Assembly: GCF_000687775.1 (NCBI RefSeq)
Contig: NZ_JHXS01000006.1
Span: forward strand, 1 to 49,844
DNA length: 49,844 nt
DNA from: Mycoplasmopsis felifaucium ATCC 43428
GTDB lineage: Bacteria > Bacillota_I > Bacilli_A > Mycoplasmatales > Metamycoplasmataceae
Reading direction: 5' to 3'
Position numbers and translations under genes: made by a program. Of the stretch, positions 1 through 7,815 are shown in pieces. Position 1 is the first letter of the stretch. Each line of letters opens with the position of its first letter. The notes under the pieces are model-generated. The model was not told the DNA's origin, did not search any database, and worked only from the letters and a program-made list of their open reading frames with translations.

Positions 1-240
1 AGGAATAAGAGTATAAAAAAATGAACTTTGCGATACCTTTATGGTAACATAATAGCGATCAGTTTTAGGATGCTTCCAACCGACCCAAAACTATTGAGAG
101 TCCGATATTTGCGTAGTGCCTACGGCTTGTTAAAATATAGAACACATTCGGAATCGGAAACAGTTTCAAGCCTCTCTTTATGAGTGTCTTTTTCTTTTGT
201 TAAATTAGACAATTTCTGCTTAATCAAATTAGTATTATAA
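1..240 (+). other. Left-edge segment, unassigned; higher GC than surroundings
   Basis: With TGA read as Trp, frame 1 is open from the window edge to a TAA at 238-240 (79 codons), with no recognisable motif. The first 180 bases are visibly richer in G+C than the rest of the window and contain a 5-bp hairpin (CGTAG tgc CTACG, about 112-124). This could be the tail of a truncated gene, a remnant of a mobile element, or the end of a structured RNA. I could not match it to SRP RNA, tmRNA, RNase P RNA or 5S rRNA. Confidence 0.25.
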
Positions 241-269
241 TAATATTGCATATATGATTTATTTTTTTC

Positions 270-295
270 ATATATATATATATATATATATATAT
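270..295. repeat. (AT)13 dinucleotide repeat in upstream region of the 318 gene
   Basis: An uninterrupted alternating AT tract of 26 bases ends 22 bases before the ATG at 318. It occupies the place where promoter elements would be expected. Dinucleotide tracts of this kind change length by slipped-strand mispairing and can tune a promoter by altering -35/-10 spacing. Confidence 0.85.
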
Positions 296-317
296 TGTAA
301 ATATTAATCGAGGTCAT

Positions 318-938
318 ATGTCTAAAACAAAAACAAAATCTAAGCTATTTGTAATGATGTTTAGTGCACTTTTTATTGCTTTGCTTGTCTCACCTTTCTT
401 TATTAACGCTATTGTTCAAAAAGGTGTTGATTTTAAATTCGGCGATAAAACAACAACATTTTTAAGTGGATATATTTTAGGATTTTCAATATTATTAATT
501 GCACCGGCTGGAATGAAACACACATCTAATATTTCTATGCTTAAGGCATATTCAGAATGTTTTAAACTCTTTTTCAAGAATAATTCAAATATAGCATTTA
601 ATATAGGTAAATGGGCAGGTTTAATTTGTTATTTGATATTCCTATCATTATTAATTAGTTATTTCTTTAAAACATTTAGCGTTTTTATTAGTCAAATAAA
701 AACCAAAAGAGTTATGCAAATAATATTAGGGACAGTCACAATAATTATTAATTTATTATTAATAACTGTATTAGTTATTTGAACTTTAGCAATACCATAT
801 CTATTCGGAATAACGCAGGCAGCCACTGAATTCCTTCATAAAAATGCATCTATTATAGTATTTTGTGCAGCATTTTTAATTGTAGTTATTGCTATTATCT
901 CAATGATATTTCCCGCTGAAAAGACAGAAGAAGCTTAG
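318..938 (+). CDS. Multi-pass membrane protein, unknown function
   Basis: A 206-residue protein I do not recognise; TGA at 781-783 is read as Trp. After a basic start (MSKTKTKSK) it shows about five hydrophobic segments, near residues 10-30, 50-70, 92-115, 133-155 and 180-200, and ends in a short charged tail (PAEKTEEA). A weak GAGG sits upstream of the ATG at 318. The gene stands alone between the (AT)13 tract and a terminator that overlaps its stop. It could be a small transporter-like or mycoplasma-specific membrane protein; no family motif is visible. Confidence 0.7.
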
Positions 939-950
939 TTGCTTCTTTTT
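928..950 (+). terminator. Rho-independent terminator of the 318 gene
   Basis: Stem AAGAAGC (928-934) pairs with GCTTCTT (941-947), loop TTAGTT, followed by T residues. It overlaps the stop codon at 936-938. Confidence 0.75.
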
Positions 951-1037
951 TGTATGTGTTTACTAATTAAAATTTGATTATCCAGGACTAGAAAATTTTA
1001 TTTCCTGATTTTATAAAAATATATTAAAATAATACTG

Positions 1038-1190
1038 ATACATTCCCAAAGTGAATGATTACTGTACCCATAGGGACAGTTGCTTAAGAGTATATACTCC
1101 CTTCCTTAATTAATATGAAAGTTGCTGTGAGCGGAAACTTTCCTTTAAATTGTCTTATGCTATTAAAGAGAGTAGACTCTCTTTTTTGCA
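1038..1190 (+). ncRNA. Candidate structured non-coding RNA ahead of rpsP
   Basis: About 150 bases with no credible reading frame but a series of hairpins: CATTC/GAATG (1041-1057), ACTGTaCCC/GGGACAGT (1061-1080), the palindrome GAGTATATACTC (about 1088-1099), GAAAGTT/AACTTTC (1117-1142), and a terminator (1165-1187). A TAAAAT box (about 1025-1030) could start it near 1038. It may be an independent small RNA or a terminated leader of the rpsP operon. I could not match it to the SRP RNA core, tmRNA, or common riboswitch signatures. Confidence 0.5.
1165..1188 (+). terminator. Terminator closing the candidate RNA
   Basis: AAAGAGAG (1165-1172) pairs with CTCTCTTT (1177-1184) around a TAGA loop, followed by a T run to 1187. 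It lies about 120 bases before rpsP. Confidence 0.8.
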
Positions 1191-1220
1191 TTTTTTTTAT
1201 TTCAAAAAAATTACTTATAT

Positions 1221-1308
1221 ATTAAAATATATTTAGCAATAGCTTGATGTCAAGCATTTGCGCTTGACAGAAGTCGAGAATTTAAGAAAGAAAATAAGGA
1301 GTAACCTA
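1221..1308 (+). promoter_or_regulatory. Promoter and hairpin leader of rpsP-trmD-rplS
   Basis: An AT-rich -10-like stretch (about 1221-1230) precedes a leader with two small hairpins: GCTTG/CAAGC (1242-1255) and CTTGAC/GTCGAG (1263-1278, loop AGAA). The segment TCAAGC (1250-1255) can instead pair with GCTTGA (1262-1267), so the two arrangements exclude each other. The Shine-Dalgarno AAGGAG (1296-1301) follows. The layout suits translational or transcriptional control of the operon, which is an inference. Confidence 0.45.
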
Positions 1309-1668
1309 ATGGTTAAAATTAGATTAAAACGTTTAGGAAGTAAATTTAACGCTTGCTATAAAATCGTTGTTGCTGATGCACGTGCTCCTCGTGATGGTAG
1401 ATTTATTGAAGCTATCGGTCAATATAATCCACACACAAAAGCATTTGTTATCAACGAAGAAGCAACAATTCAATGAATTAAAAATGGTGCTCAAATTACT
1501 CAAACTGTATTTAACTTATTCAGACAACACAATTTAAATGAAAAATTTAAAAATGCTGCTAAAGCCAATGTTGAAGAAATCTTAATTGAATCTAAAAAAA
1601 CAACAAAAAAAGATGTAGAAGCTGCATTTAAACCTACAAAGAAAACAACTAAAAAAGCTGCAAAATAA
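1309..1668 (+). CDS. rpsP: 30S ribosomal protein S16
   Basis: S16 is a primary component of the 30S subunit that binds 16S rRNA early in assembly. The 119-residue protein begins [13 protein letters not shown] and carries the family's [18 protein letters not shown] block and GQYNP. One TGA (1474-1476) is read as Trp. The ATG at 1309 is chosen because it follows AAGGAG at the right distance and matches the family N-terminus; an upstream in-frame TTG at 1258 would add a spurious extension. The C-terminal tail is Lys/Thr-rich, a common extension in mycoplasmas. trmD starts 3 bases after the stop. Confidence 0.97.
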
Positions 1669-1671
1669 TAA

Positions 1672-2355
1672 ATGAAAATTAATTTTTTAACTTTATTTCC
1701 AAAATATTATGAGCCCTTCGCTAATGAATCGATTATACACAAAGCAATTCAAAATAAATTAATTGATTTGAATGTAGTTGATTTTAGAAATTTTAGCAAG
1801 GATAAGCACCATAAAGTAGATGATGAAATTTTTGGTGGTGGTCACGGAATGCTTTTACAAGTTGAACCTATTGATTTGGCACTTGAATCATTAAAAAACC
1901 GTGGTGGATATAAAATTTTAGTTTCACCGCAAGGCAGAGTGTTTAATCAAAATATTGCTAATAAATTAGCTAAATATGACCAAATCACCTTTATTTCAGG
2001 TAGATACGAAGGTTTTGATGAACGTGTAGTTGAATTAATTGATGAAGAATTATCAATCGGTGATTATGTCCTAACAGGTGGAGAATTGCCATCAATGGTT
2101 ATGGCTGATTCAATTATTAGGCTTGTTGATGGAGTCATCAAAAAAGAAAGTCATGAATATGATTCGTTTCAAGGCAATGGTTTATTAGACTATCCACAAT
2201 ATACAAGACCTCGTATTTATAAAGGCATGGCTGTCCCAGAAGTTCTCTTAAATGGAAATCATAAAGATATTGAAGCTTGAAAAATGAAAGCTCAATACGA
2301 AAAAACGTTAAAAAATCGTCCAGATATTATTGAAAGGATTAAAAATGAGAAATAA
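1672..2355 (+). CDS. trmD: tRNA (guanine-N1)-methyltransferase
   Basis: TrmD methylates G37 of tRNAs with SAM and prevents +1 frameshifting. The 227-residue protein has the SPOUT trefoil-knot signatures: [12 protein letters not shown] near residue 60, [12 protein letters not shown] near 105-120 and [13 protein letters not shown] near 130. One TGA at 2278-2280 is read as Trp, after which the reading frame continues 25 codons into the start of rplS. The genes overlap by 11 bases, so trmD and rplS are probably translationally coupled. The order rpsP-trmD-rplS is the classic arrangement in Firmicutes and mollicutes. Confidence 0.97.
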
Positions 2356-2695
2356 ATTAATCGAATTAGTTGAACAAAGTCAATTACGTACTGACTATCC
2401 TGAGTTTCGTGTTGGTGATAATGTTAAAGTTCACGTTCGTATTCGTGAAGGTGAAAAAGAACGTATCCAAGTTTTTGAAGGTTTAGTAATTAGCAGAAAA
2501 GAATCTGGTACAAGAGAAACATTTACAGTTAGAAAAGTATCATTTGGTATTGGTGTTAATAGAACATTTCCATTACACTCACCAATGATTGCACACATTG
2601 AAGTTATTCGTTCAAACAAAGTTAGAAGAGCAAAACTTTACTACATGAAAGATAAAATGGGTAAAGCTGCTCGTCTTAAAGAAATCAAGAGATAA
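2345..2695 (+). CDS. rplS: 50S ribosomal protein L19
   Basis: L19 lies at the 30S-50S interface. The 116-residue protein starts [14 protein letters not shown] and contains [23 protein letters not shown] and [14 protein letters not shown], all family hallmarks, with a basic C-terminus. The ATG at 2345 lies inside the end of trmD; its weak Shine-Dalgarno (AAAGGA, about 2333-2338) is inside trmD as well. It is the last gene of the operon and is followed directly by a strong terminator. Confidence 0.97.
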   Translation: MRNKLIELVEQSQLRTDYPEFRVGDNVKVHVRIREGEKERIQVFEGLVISRKESGTRETFTVRKVSFGIGVNRTFPLHSPMIAHIEVIRSNKVRRAKLYYMKDKMGKAARLKEIKR

Positions 2696-2702
2696 TAATT
2701 TT

Positions 2703-2730
2703 AGATTGCTTTACGCAATCTTTTATTTTG
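2703..2730 (+). terminator. Terminator of rpsP-trmD-rplS
   Basis: AGATTGC (2703-2709) pairs with GCAATCT (2715-2721), loop TTTAC, then TTTATTTTG. Confidence 0.85.
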
Positions 2731-2787
2731 CATCTTAGCAATATTTTTGCAATATTCTTTTTAGGATAAAATTTATATATATAAATT

Positions 2788-4798
2788 TTGGAGATATGTA
2801 TGACTAAGAAAACTAAAATTTTGTTAGGAGTTCTAGTCCCAACTGCATCGGTTACGACAATAGGTGCGGCTGTTGGATTTACTTTTTTAGGCAAAAAAGT
2901 TAAATATTATTCTAGTTTGAAATTTGACGAAAACAACTATAAAACTAACTTATTGACGAATGTATCTAAATACGAATTTGGCACAAGAGAAATAAAAAAA
3001 GATACTAACATAGAAACTCAAATTGTTAATGATGACAATCTTATAGATGCTAACAATAATATTAAAAATATTATAGATTTAGCAGATATTAATATGTTTG
3101 GCGTTTCAACGAGTATCCAACCTTTTTATGATGAAGTTAGTTTAGCATTAATGTCAAAAGGTGAAGTATATTTTTCTCAATTTACATATGATACTGAAAA
3201 AAGCATGACAGTTGATAAAACTTCAATGAAGGATTTTTTGGATAATTACAGAATTCAGAATAATGATTTAGATAAAAAATCAGCTATTTTGGAAGCTGAA
3301 CGATATAAAAAAAGGTTCACGATTAATTGTTAACGAATTTGCAAAAATAATTTTAAAAAACTCTAATAAGAAAATTAATCTATGAATATGCTCCGATGAT
3401 TTAAACTTTGCTAAAAACTTTATGGAGCTTTCAGCTTTCAAAAACGTGAAAATCTTGTGTTTAAATGAAGCAAGGAATATTGTTAATGATTATTGAACAG
3501 AATTTGATAAAGCTATAAAGAATTATAAAATAGCTAAAGAAAATAATGAATATGACTGAAAAACAGTTGAATCTGATCAATATTCATTTATTCCTTTTTC
3601 AACAGAACTCGACAACGTATATTTCTTTTTTGAAGACTGAAATGCAGTAAGCAATTTTAAACAAGCTGGATTAAAAAGAATATATAAATATAGTGAGTTG
3701 GATCCTGATTATAAAATCAAAAATGAATTATTCAATTATAGAATTAATAAATTTGATGAGAAAGGCCAAATAATTGGTAAACAGAGAGCTTTTAATTCAG
3801 AAATATACACAAAAGTAATTAAATATGATTGAAAAATTGAAAAAGAAAAAGTAGATAGAGTTCAATCATTAAGAAATAAACCTAAATTAATCTTTTTAGG
3901 TACCGCACAAAGTGAATTAGAAAAGCAAAACTTAGCATACTTAATAAATAAATACCAAGATGAATATAATATTTATTATAAAGGACACCCTAATTTTTCA
4001 GTTATTGATAATTGAATCAATGATACAGTTTTAAAGGGTGATACGATAAATTATAAAGATCCTTTTACTAATGAAAATAAATCTACTTCCCTTAAAAAAG
4101 GATCTCAACTTGTTGTTTTAAATAATCAAATTGCTTCTGAACATTTAACATATTTACATTCTGCAGAACCTGATAATTTTTGATTCGAAAAAATCGCAGC
4201 CGGTGATTCATCAACAGGAGCTTTGGATGATTTGGCGAATCCAACCATTAGTAAAAACACTACTTCAGATTTAATTTTTGCAAACCTAGCAGTTAAAACT
4301 TCAGACAAAACATGAGAATATATTCCAATGGAACCTGCTGATAATAATTCGATTTACTTTGATATAACATCTCAATTATCAACAAACATTGGTAAGTATT
4401 TTAATCACTCGGCTTTTTTAGGCGAATATCAAAATATTGTTAGCCATATTTCAAAGAACCAATCAAAGAAAATTGTTGTCTTTGATTTAAATAACTTTAA
4501 TATAAATGATATTAAACAAAAAATTCAAGAAGCACTAAATAACAATAGACAAACAAGCGTTTTTGTGAAAGCAGTTAAAAATCCAAATTTTGATTATAAA
4601 GATTCTGTTCAGTTAGCTGAATTCATTAAAGTAATTGTTCCAAATCTATACTTATTAAAAGAATGAGCAGATTTAGATCCTAATCTTATGTGTTTGAATC
4701 CATATGCACCATTAGATTTATATACTTCAAAGTATGTTAACGATACAAAGACACCTTTGAACTTTATAAGTAATGAAATTATAGATTTAAGAAATTAG
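2788..4798 (+). pseudogene. Membrane-anchored sialyltransferase-like (GT80-type) protein, frameshifted
   Basis: The ATG at 2788 (after GGAG) opens a frame with an N-terminal membrane anchor (about residues 7-30) that stops at 3331-3333. A second frame continues from the run of seven A residues at 3307-3313 to a TAG at 4796-4798, with Trp-TGA codons throughout. One base fewer in the A run would give a single protein of about 669 residues. The second part carries IYYKGHPN (about 3982-4005), preceded by an FLGT segment, and later LHSAEPDNFWFE. KGHP followed by an Asp/Asn-rich stretch recalls bacterial sialyltransferases of family GT80, so a nucleotide-sugar-dependent transferase is plausible. 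The identification rests on short motifs. The break may be real decay, phase variation at the A run, or a sequencing error. The next gene is a glycosyltransferase, consistent with a glycan role. Confidence 0.5.
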
Positions 4799-4805
4799 GA
4801 TTAAT

Positions 4806-6119
4806 ATGAAAAAATATTGAAGAAATACAGTAGATATAAAAGAATTGAAAAAAAGAAGACTGCGTGTTATTCTTATAAACGATTCATACGAACCTGTTGT
4901 AGATGGTGTCGTTCGAGTTATGGAAAATTATGCAAGAGAATTTAAAAAACAAGATGTTGAATTTTTAATTCTGGCTCCTAAGTATAAAAAATATGATGTA
5001 GCTAACGATGAGAAACTTGAGTTCAAACCCTTGAGATTGAGAACAGCAACAATTAAATGAGGCGGATATGAAGTCTTTCAAACGCCGCTAAATATTTTTC
5101 AACTTAAAGATATAGATGCATTCAATCCAGATATTATTCACGTTCATTGCCCATTTTTTTCAGGTAAGGTTGCTTTACAACTGAAAAAACGTTATAACAT
5201 ACCTATAGTTTGTACATTTCATACTGACTTTAAGCAGGCAATTTATAACTCTTGTAAATTACAATGGGTTGCTGATTTATCTGTAAAAATTATGAACGAG
5301 TTTTTTTATAAATGTGATGAAGTTTGAACAGTTTCACAGATTGCATCGAATTGATTAAGACATGATTATAAACTTAAAAAATCAGTTAGAGTTATACCTA
5401 ATGGTACCGCTTTTGCATATCCAGATAACGCTGATTTATTGAGGAATAAGGCAATTTCACATTTTAATATTGACACAACAAAGAAAAATTTATTATTTGT
5501 TTCAAGATTTGTTTGAGAAAAAAATATAAAGCTGTTATTAGATTCGTATAAAGCTTTAATTGAAAGTGACGATTCATATTCATTGACTATGGTTGGTGGA
5601 GATTGAAAAGCTAAAGAAATTATAAAATATGCCAATAGAATAGGTATATTAGAAAAAATTAAATTTACTGGTGTAGTTAAAGATCCAGATATATTAAAGG
5701 GTTTATATTTATCACATGATTTATTTGTGTTTTTATCTACTTTTGATACTTTTGGATTAGTAACAAGAGAGGCAGAAGCTTTAAAATGTCCTGTGTTAGC
5801 GGTTGAAAACACTGCTTCAGCAGAAGGAATTATTGACACAATTAATGGTTTTACAGTTAAAGAAAATATTAATGATATTGTGCATAAAATTACTGATATT
5901 TTTAACTATCATTATCCTTTTAACGCTATAAAACAGGAAGCCACCAAAATTCCTATTTCTTGAAGCTGAGTTGCTAAAACGTCAATTAAACATTATTATA
6001 GAATTATTGAAAAATATTACGCAAATCAAAAAATAAAGAAAGATAAATATTATGAACGAGAAGCAATTAAAGGTTTTAAATCTCCTTGATGAGTTTATAA
6101 AAATAGCCCAAAAGAATAA
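4806..6119 (+). CDS. GT4-family glycosyltransferase, likely diacylglycerol glucosyltransferase type
   Basis: A 437-residue protein of the GT-B fold, family GT4. Visible landmarks: an N-terminal Rossmann start VILINDSYEPVVDGVVRVME (Gly-rich acceptor loop), IIHVHCPFFSGKVAL, CTFHTDF, RVIPNGT near the domain linker, FVSRFVWEKN, and the donor-site block TFDTFGLVTREAEALKCPVL with the E-x7-E pattern. This architecture matches processive diacylglycerol glucosyltransferases of mollicutes and Gram-positives, which glucosylate membrane diacylglycerol. The ATG at 4806 follows AGGATT, 7 bases after the previous stop. The last 68 bases overlap the next LicD gene in another frame, an unusually long overlap. 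The neighbouring LicD genes suggest that its glycolipid product is further decorated. Confidence 0.8.
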
Positions 6120-6803
6120 TTTAGATTATATGGTGTTTTATGGCACATTGTTAGGAACAATTAGACACAAAGGTTTTATACCTTGAGATGATGATATTGA
6201 CCTTGTAATACCTAAAAAAACTTTAGATTTTCTAGTTGAAAACTACCCAGAAAAAATTAAAACTAATGAAAATAGTAATAACTTTATATTAATACCAAAA
6301 TTCACTAATGATGATGATTATAAAGAAGATGTTTGTTTCCTTGATTTATTTGTTGCTGTTCCTACTAATCAGAAAAGGATTAATAAATATCTTTCATTAA
6401 AGAATAAAATAGGTTATTTACATAGCTACACGCACAGAAAAGTATTTAAGAGACAATGAGGAATGAAATTAGCGAAGTTCTTCTTAAGTTGAACTTGACT
6501 AAGTAAAAAATATTTATTTAAAAATGCTTGAAATGAATTATATGATCCAAATGGTGATTTAATTCATGTATTAATTGACCTTTTAATAAGGTTACAAAAA
6601 ATAACATTTATAGTGAACTAGATTTTGAAAAATGCGAAAATCGTAAGTTTGAAAACTTAGTTGTTAAAGTGCCTAAGAATTGAGAACAAATTCTTGTTCA
6701 AAATTATGGTAAAAATTGATCTACACCTATCAAAGGTAAAATGACTACACATCTGGGAATGTATGATATGGATGTATTCACTTACAAGAAAAAGGAGAAA
6801 TAA
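6052..6803 (+). pseudogene. LicD-family phospho-head-group transferase, frameshifted near C-terminus
   Basis: LicD proteins transfer phosphocholine-like groups from CDP-activated donors to glycans or glycolipids. The ATG at 6052 gives the canonical N-terminal core: YMVFYGTLLGTIRHKGF followed by IPWDDDIDL. The frame runs to a TAG at 6619-6621, but the conserved C-terminal part (INWPFNKV, LVVKVPKNWEQILVQNYG) is encoded in another frame up to TAA 6801-6803. The frame switch lies at about 6562-6580, around the sequence TGTATTAATTGA, and would be repaired by restoring one base. The nucleotidyltransferase-like core is intact, so the truncated product might keep some activity, but the C-terminus is lost. 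The next LicD gene is a paralogue (compare NYGKNW and WYGKNW near both C-termini). Confidence 0.75.
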
Positions 6804-7600
6804 TGGAATATGATTTTTTAAACAAAGATAATCCAGCAAAAGAAGAAAATTTAAGAAAAAGACAACAATTAAATTTAAAACTGCTGAATGAATTCATTGA
6901 TATTTTAGATAAAAACAACCTAAATTATTCATTAGTTTACGGTACAGCATTAGGTTTTTATAGAGACAAAAAAATGATCGATTGGGACTGTGATATAGAT
7001 GTTTTACTTGATTTTGAAGCCTATGAATTTCTTTTAAAAAATTATCCAAATAATTTAATGACTTCCAAGAACACAAAATGACATAGTTTACAGTTTCCTC
7101 GTTGAGTTCCTGATCTAAATACTGCAGATATTAAAGATCCTAATTCAATTTATTTAGACCTGTTTATTATAATTCCTACAGAGCATAAAAAAATAAACTG
7201 ATATTTAAATTCCTTATATACAAAATTACAAGCAGCTTGTTCTTGAAGAGATATAACATATCAATTCAAAGAGAGAAAATTAGCAAAATTTCAAAGATTT
7301 GTTTTATGAAGTTTATGTTTCTGGGTTCCTAAGCTAACAATGGAAAGAACTTATAAAAAATTATTTTCAATAAATCCAAATACATATTTTATTTCTAATT
7401 GACCATTGCATAAAGAAGACAACTCAATTAATATAAGCGATTTTTATAACCCTAAAGTCATATATGTTAATGGTAAAAATTATAAAATTATGAATAATAT
7501 TGAAAAATATTTTGAAAAATGATACGGGAAAAATTGAACAACTCCAATTAAAAATAATAGATCAGTTTATTATGGTTTTACCGAAATGTACTCTGATTAG
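6803..7600 (+). CDS. LicD-family transferase, second copy
   Basis: A 265-residue LicD-type protein, intact, with many Trp-TGA codons. The core motif is YSLVYGTALGFYRDKK then IDWDCDIDVLL near residues 45-75, a variant of the usual GTLLG...IPWDDDID block that keeps two of the acidic metal-binding positions. The C-terminus has VNGKNYKIMNNIEKYF and KWYGKNWTTPIK, the usual closing segment. Its ATG overlaps the previous stop (TAATG), with AAGGAG just upstream, so the two genes are translationally coupled and probably arose by tandem duplication. The altered acceptor or donor motif suggests a different specificity from the first copy. A terminator overlaps its stop. Confidence 0.85.
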
Positions 7601-7612
7601 AGTCATTTTTTT
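7590..7612 (+). terminator. Terminator after the LicD genes
   Basis: ACTCT (7590-7594) pairs with AGAGT (7599-7603), loop GATT, followed by CATTTTTTTATT. It overlaps the LicD stop codon. Confidence 0.65.
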
Positions 7613-7759
7613 ATTTTTATAGAAAAAACTTATGTTAAAAATTAAATTTTTTCTATAAATTTTGTACATTAAATTAATGCAATAAATCTAAAACACCTAT
7701 AAAACTGCAGTTTCAGAAAATTTGTTAAACTATTTATTTTTGAATATAGTCTATTTTTA

Positions 7760-7815
7760 TCTATAAAGATAGATTTTTCGTTGTTATATAATTAAAAATA
7801 TATTTAAGGAGACAT
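7760..7815 (+). promoter_or_regulatory. Promoter region of the cytidylyltransferase-aminotransferase gene
   Basis: A hairpin ATCTAT/ATAGAT with a T run (about 7760-7775) precedes a TATAAT box at 7787-7792 and an AAGGAG ribosome site just before the ATG at 7816. The fusion gene therefore has its own promoter, separate from the LicD genes. The remaining 7613-7760 holds nothing I can assign. Confidence 0.55.

Noticed and set aside
120-317. Minus-strand open frame with a Tyr-Ile repeat
   Set aside because: It is the (AT)13 tract read as codons, with no ribosome site or family motif.
1038-1190. Assignment of the RNA to RNase P, tmRNA, 6S or a known riboswitch
   Set aside because: The core signatures of these families could not be found by eye, so it is left unassigned.
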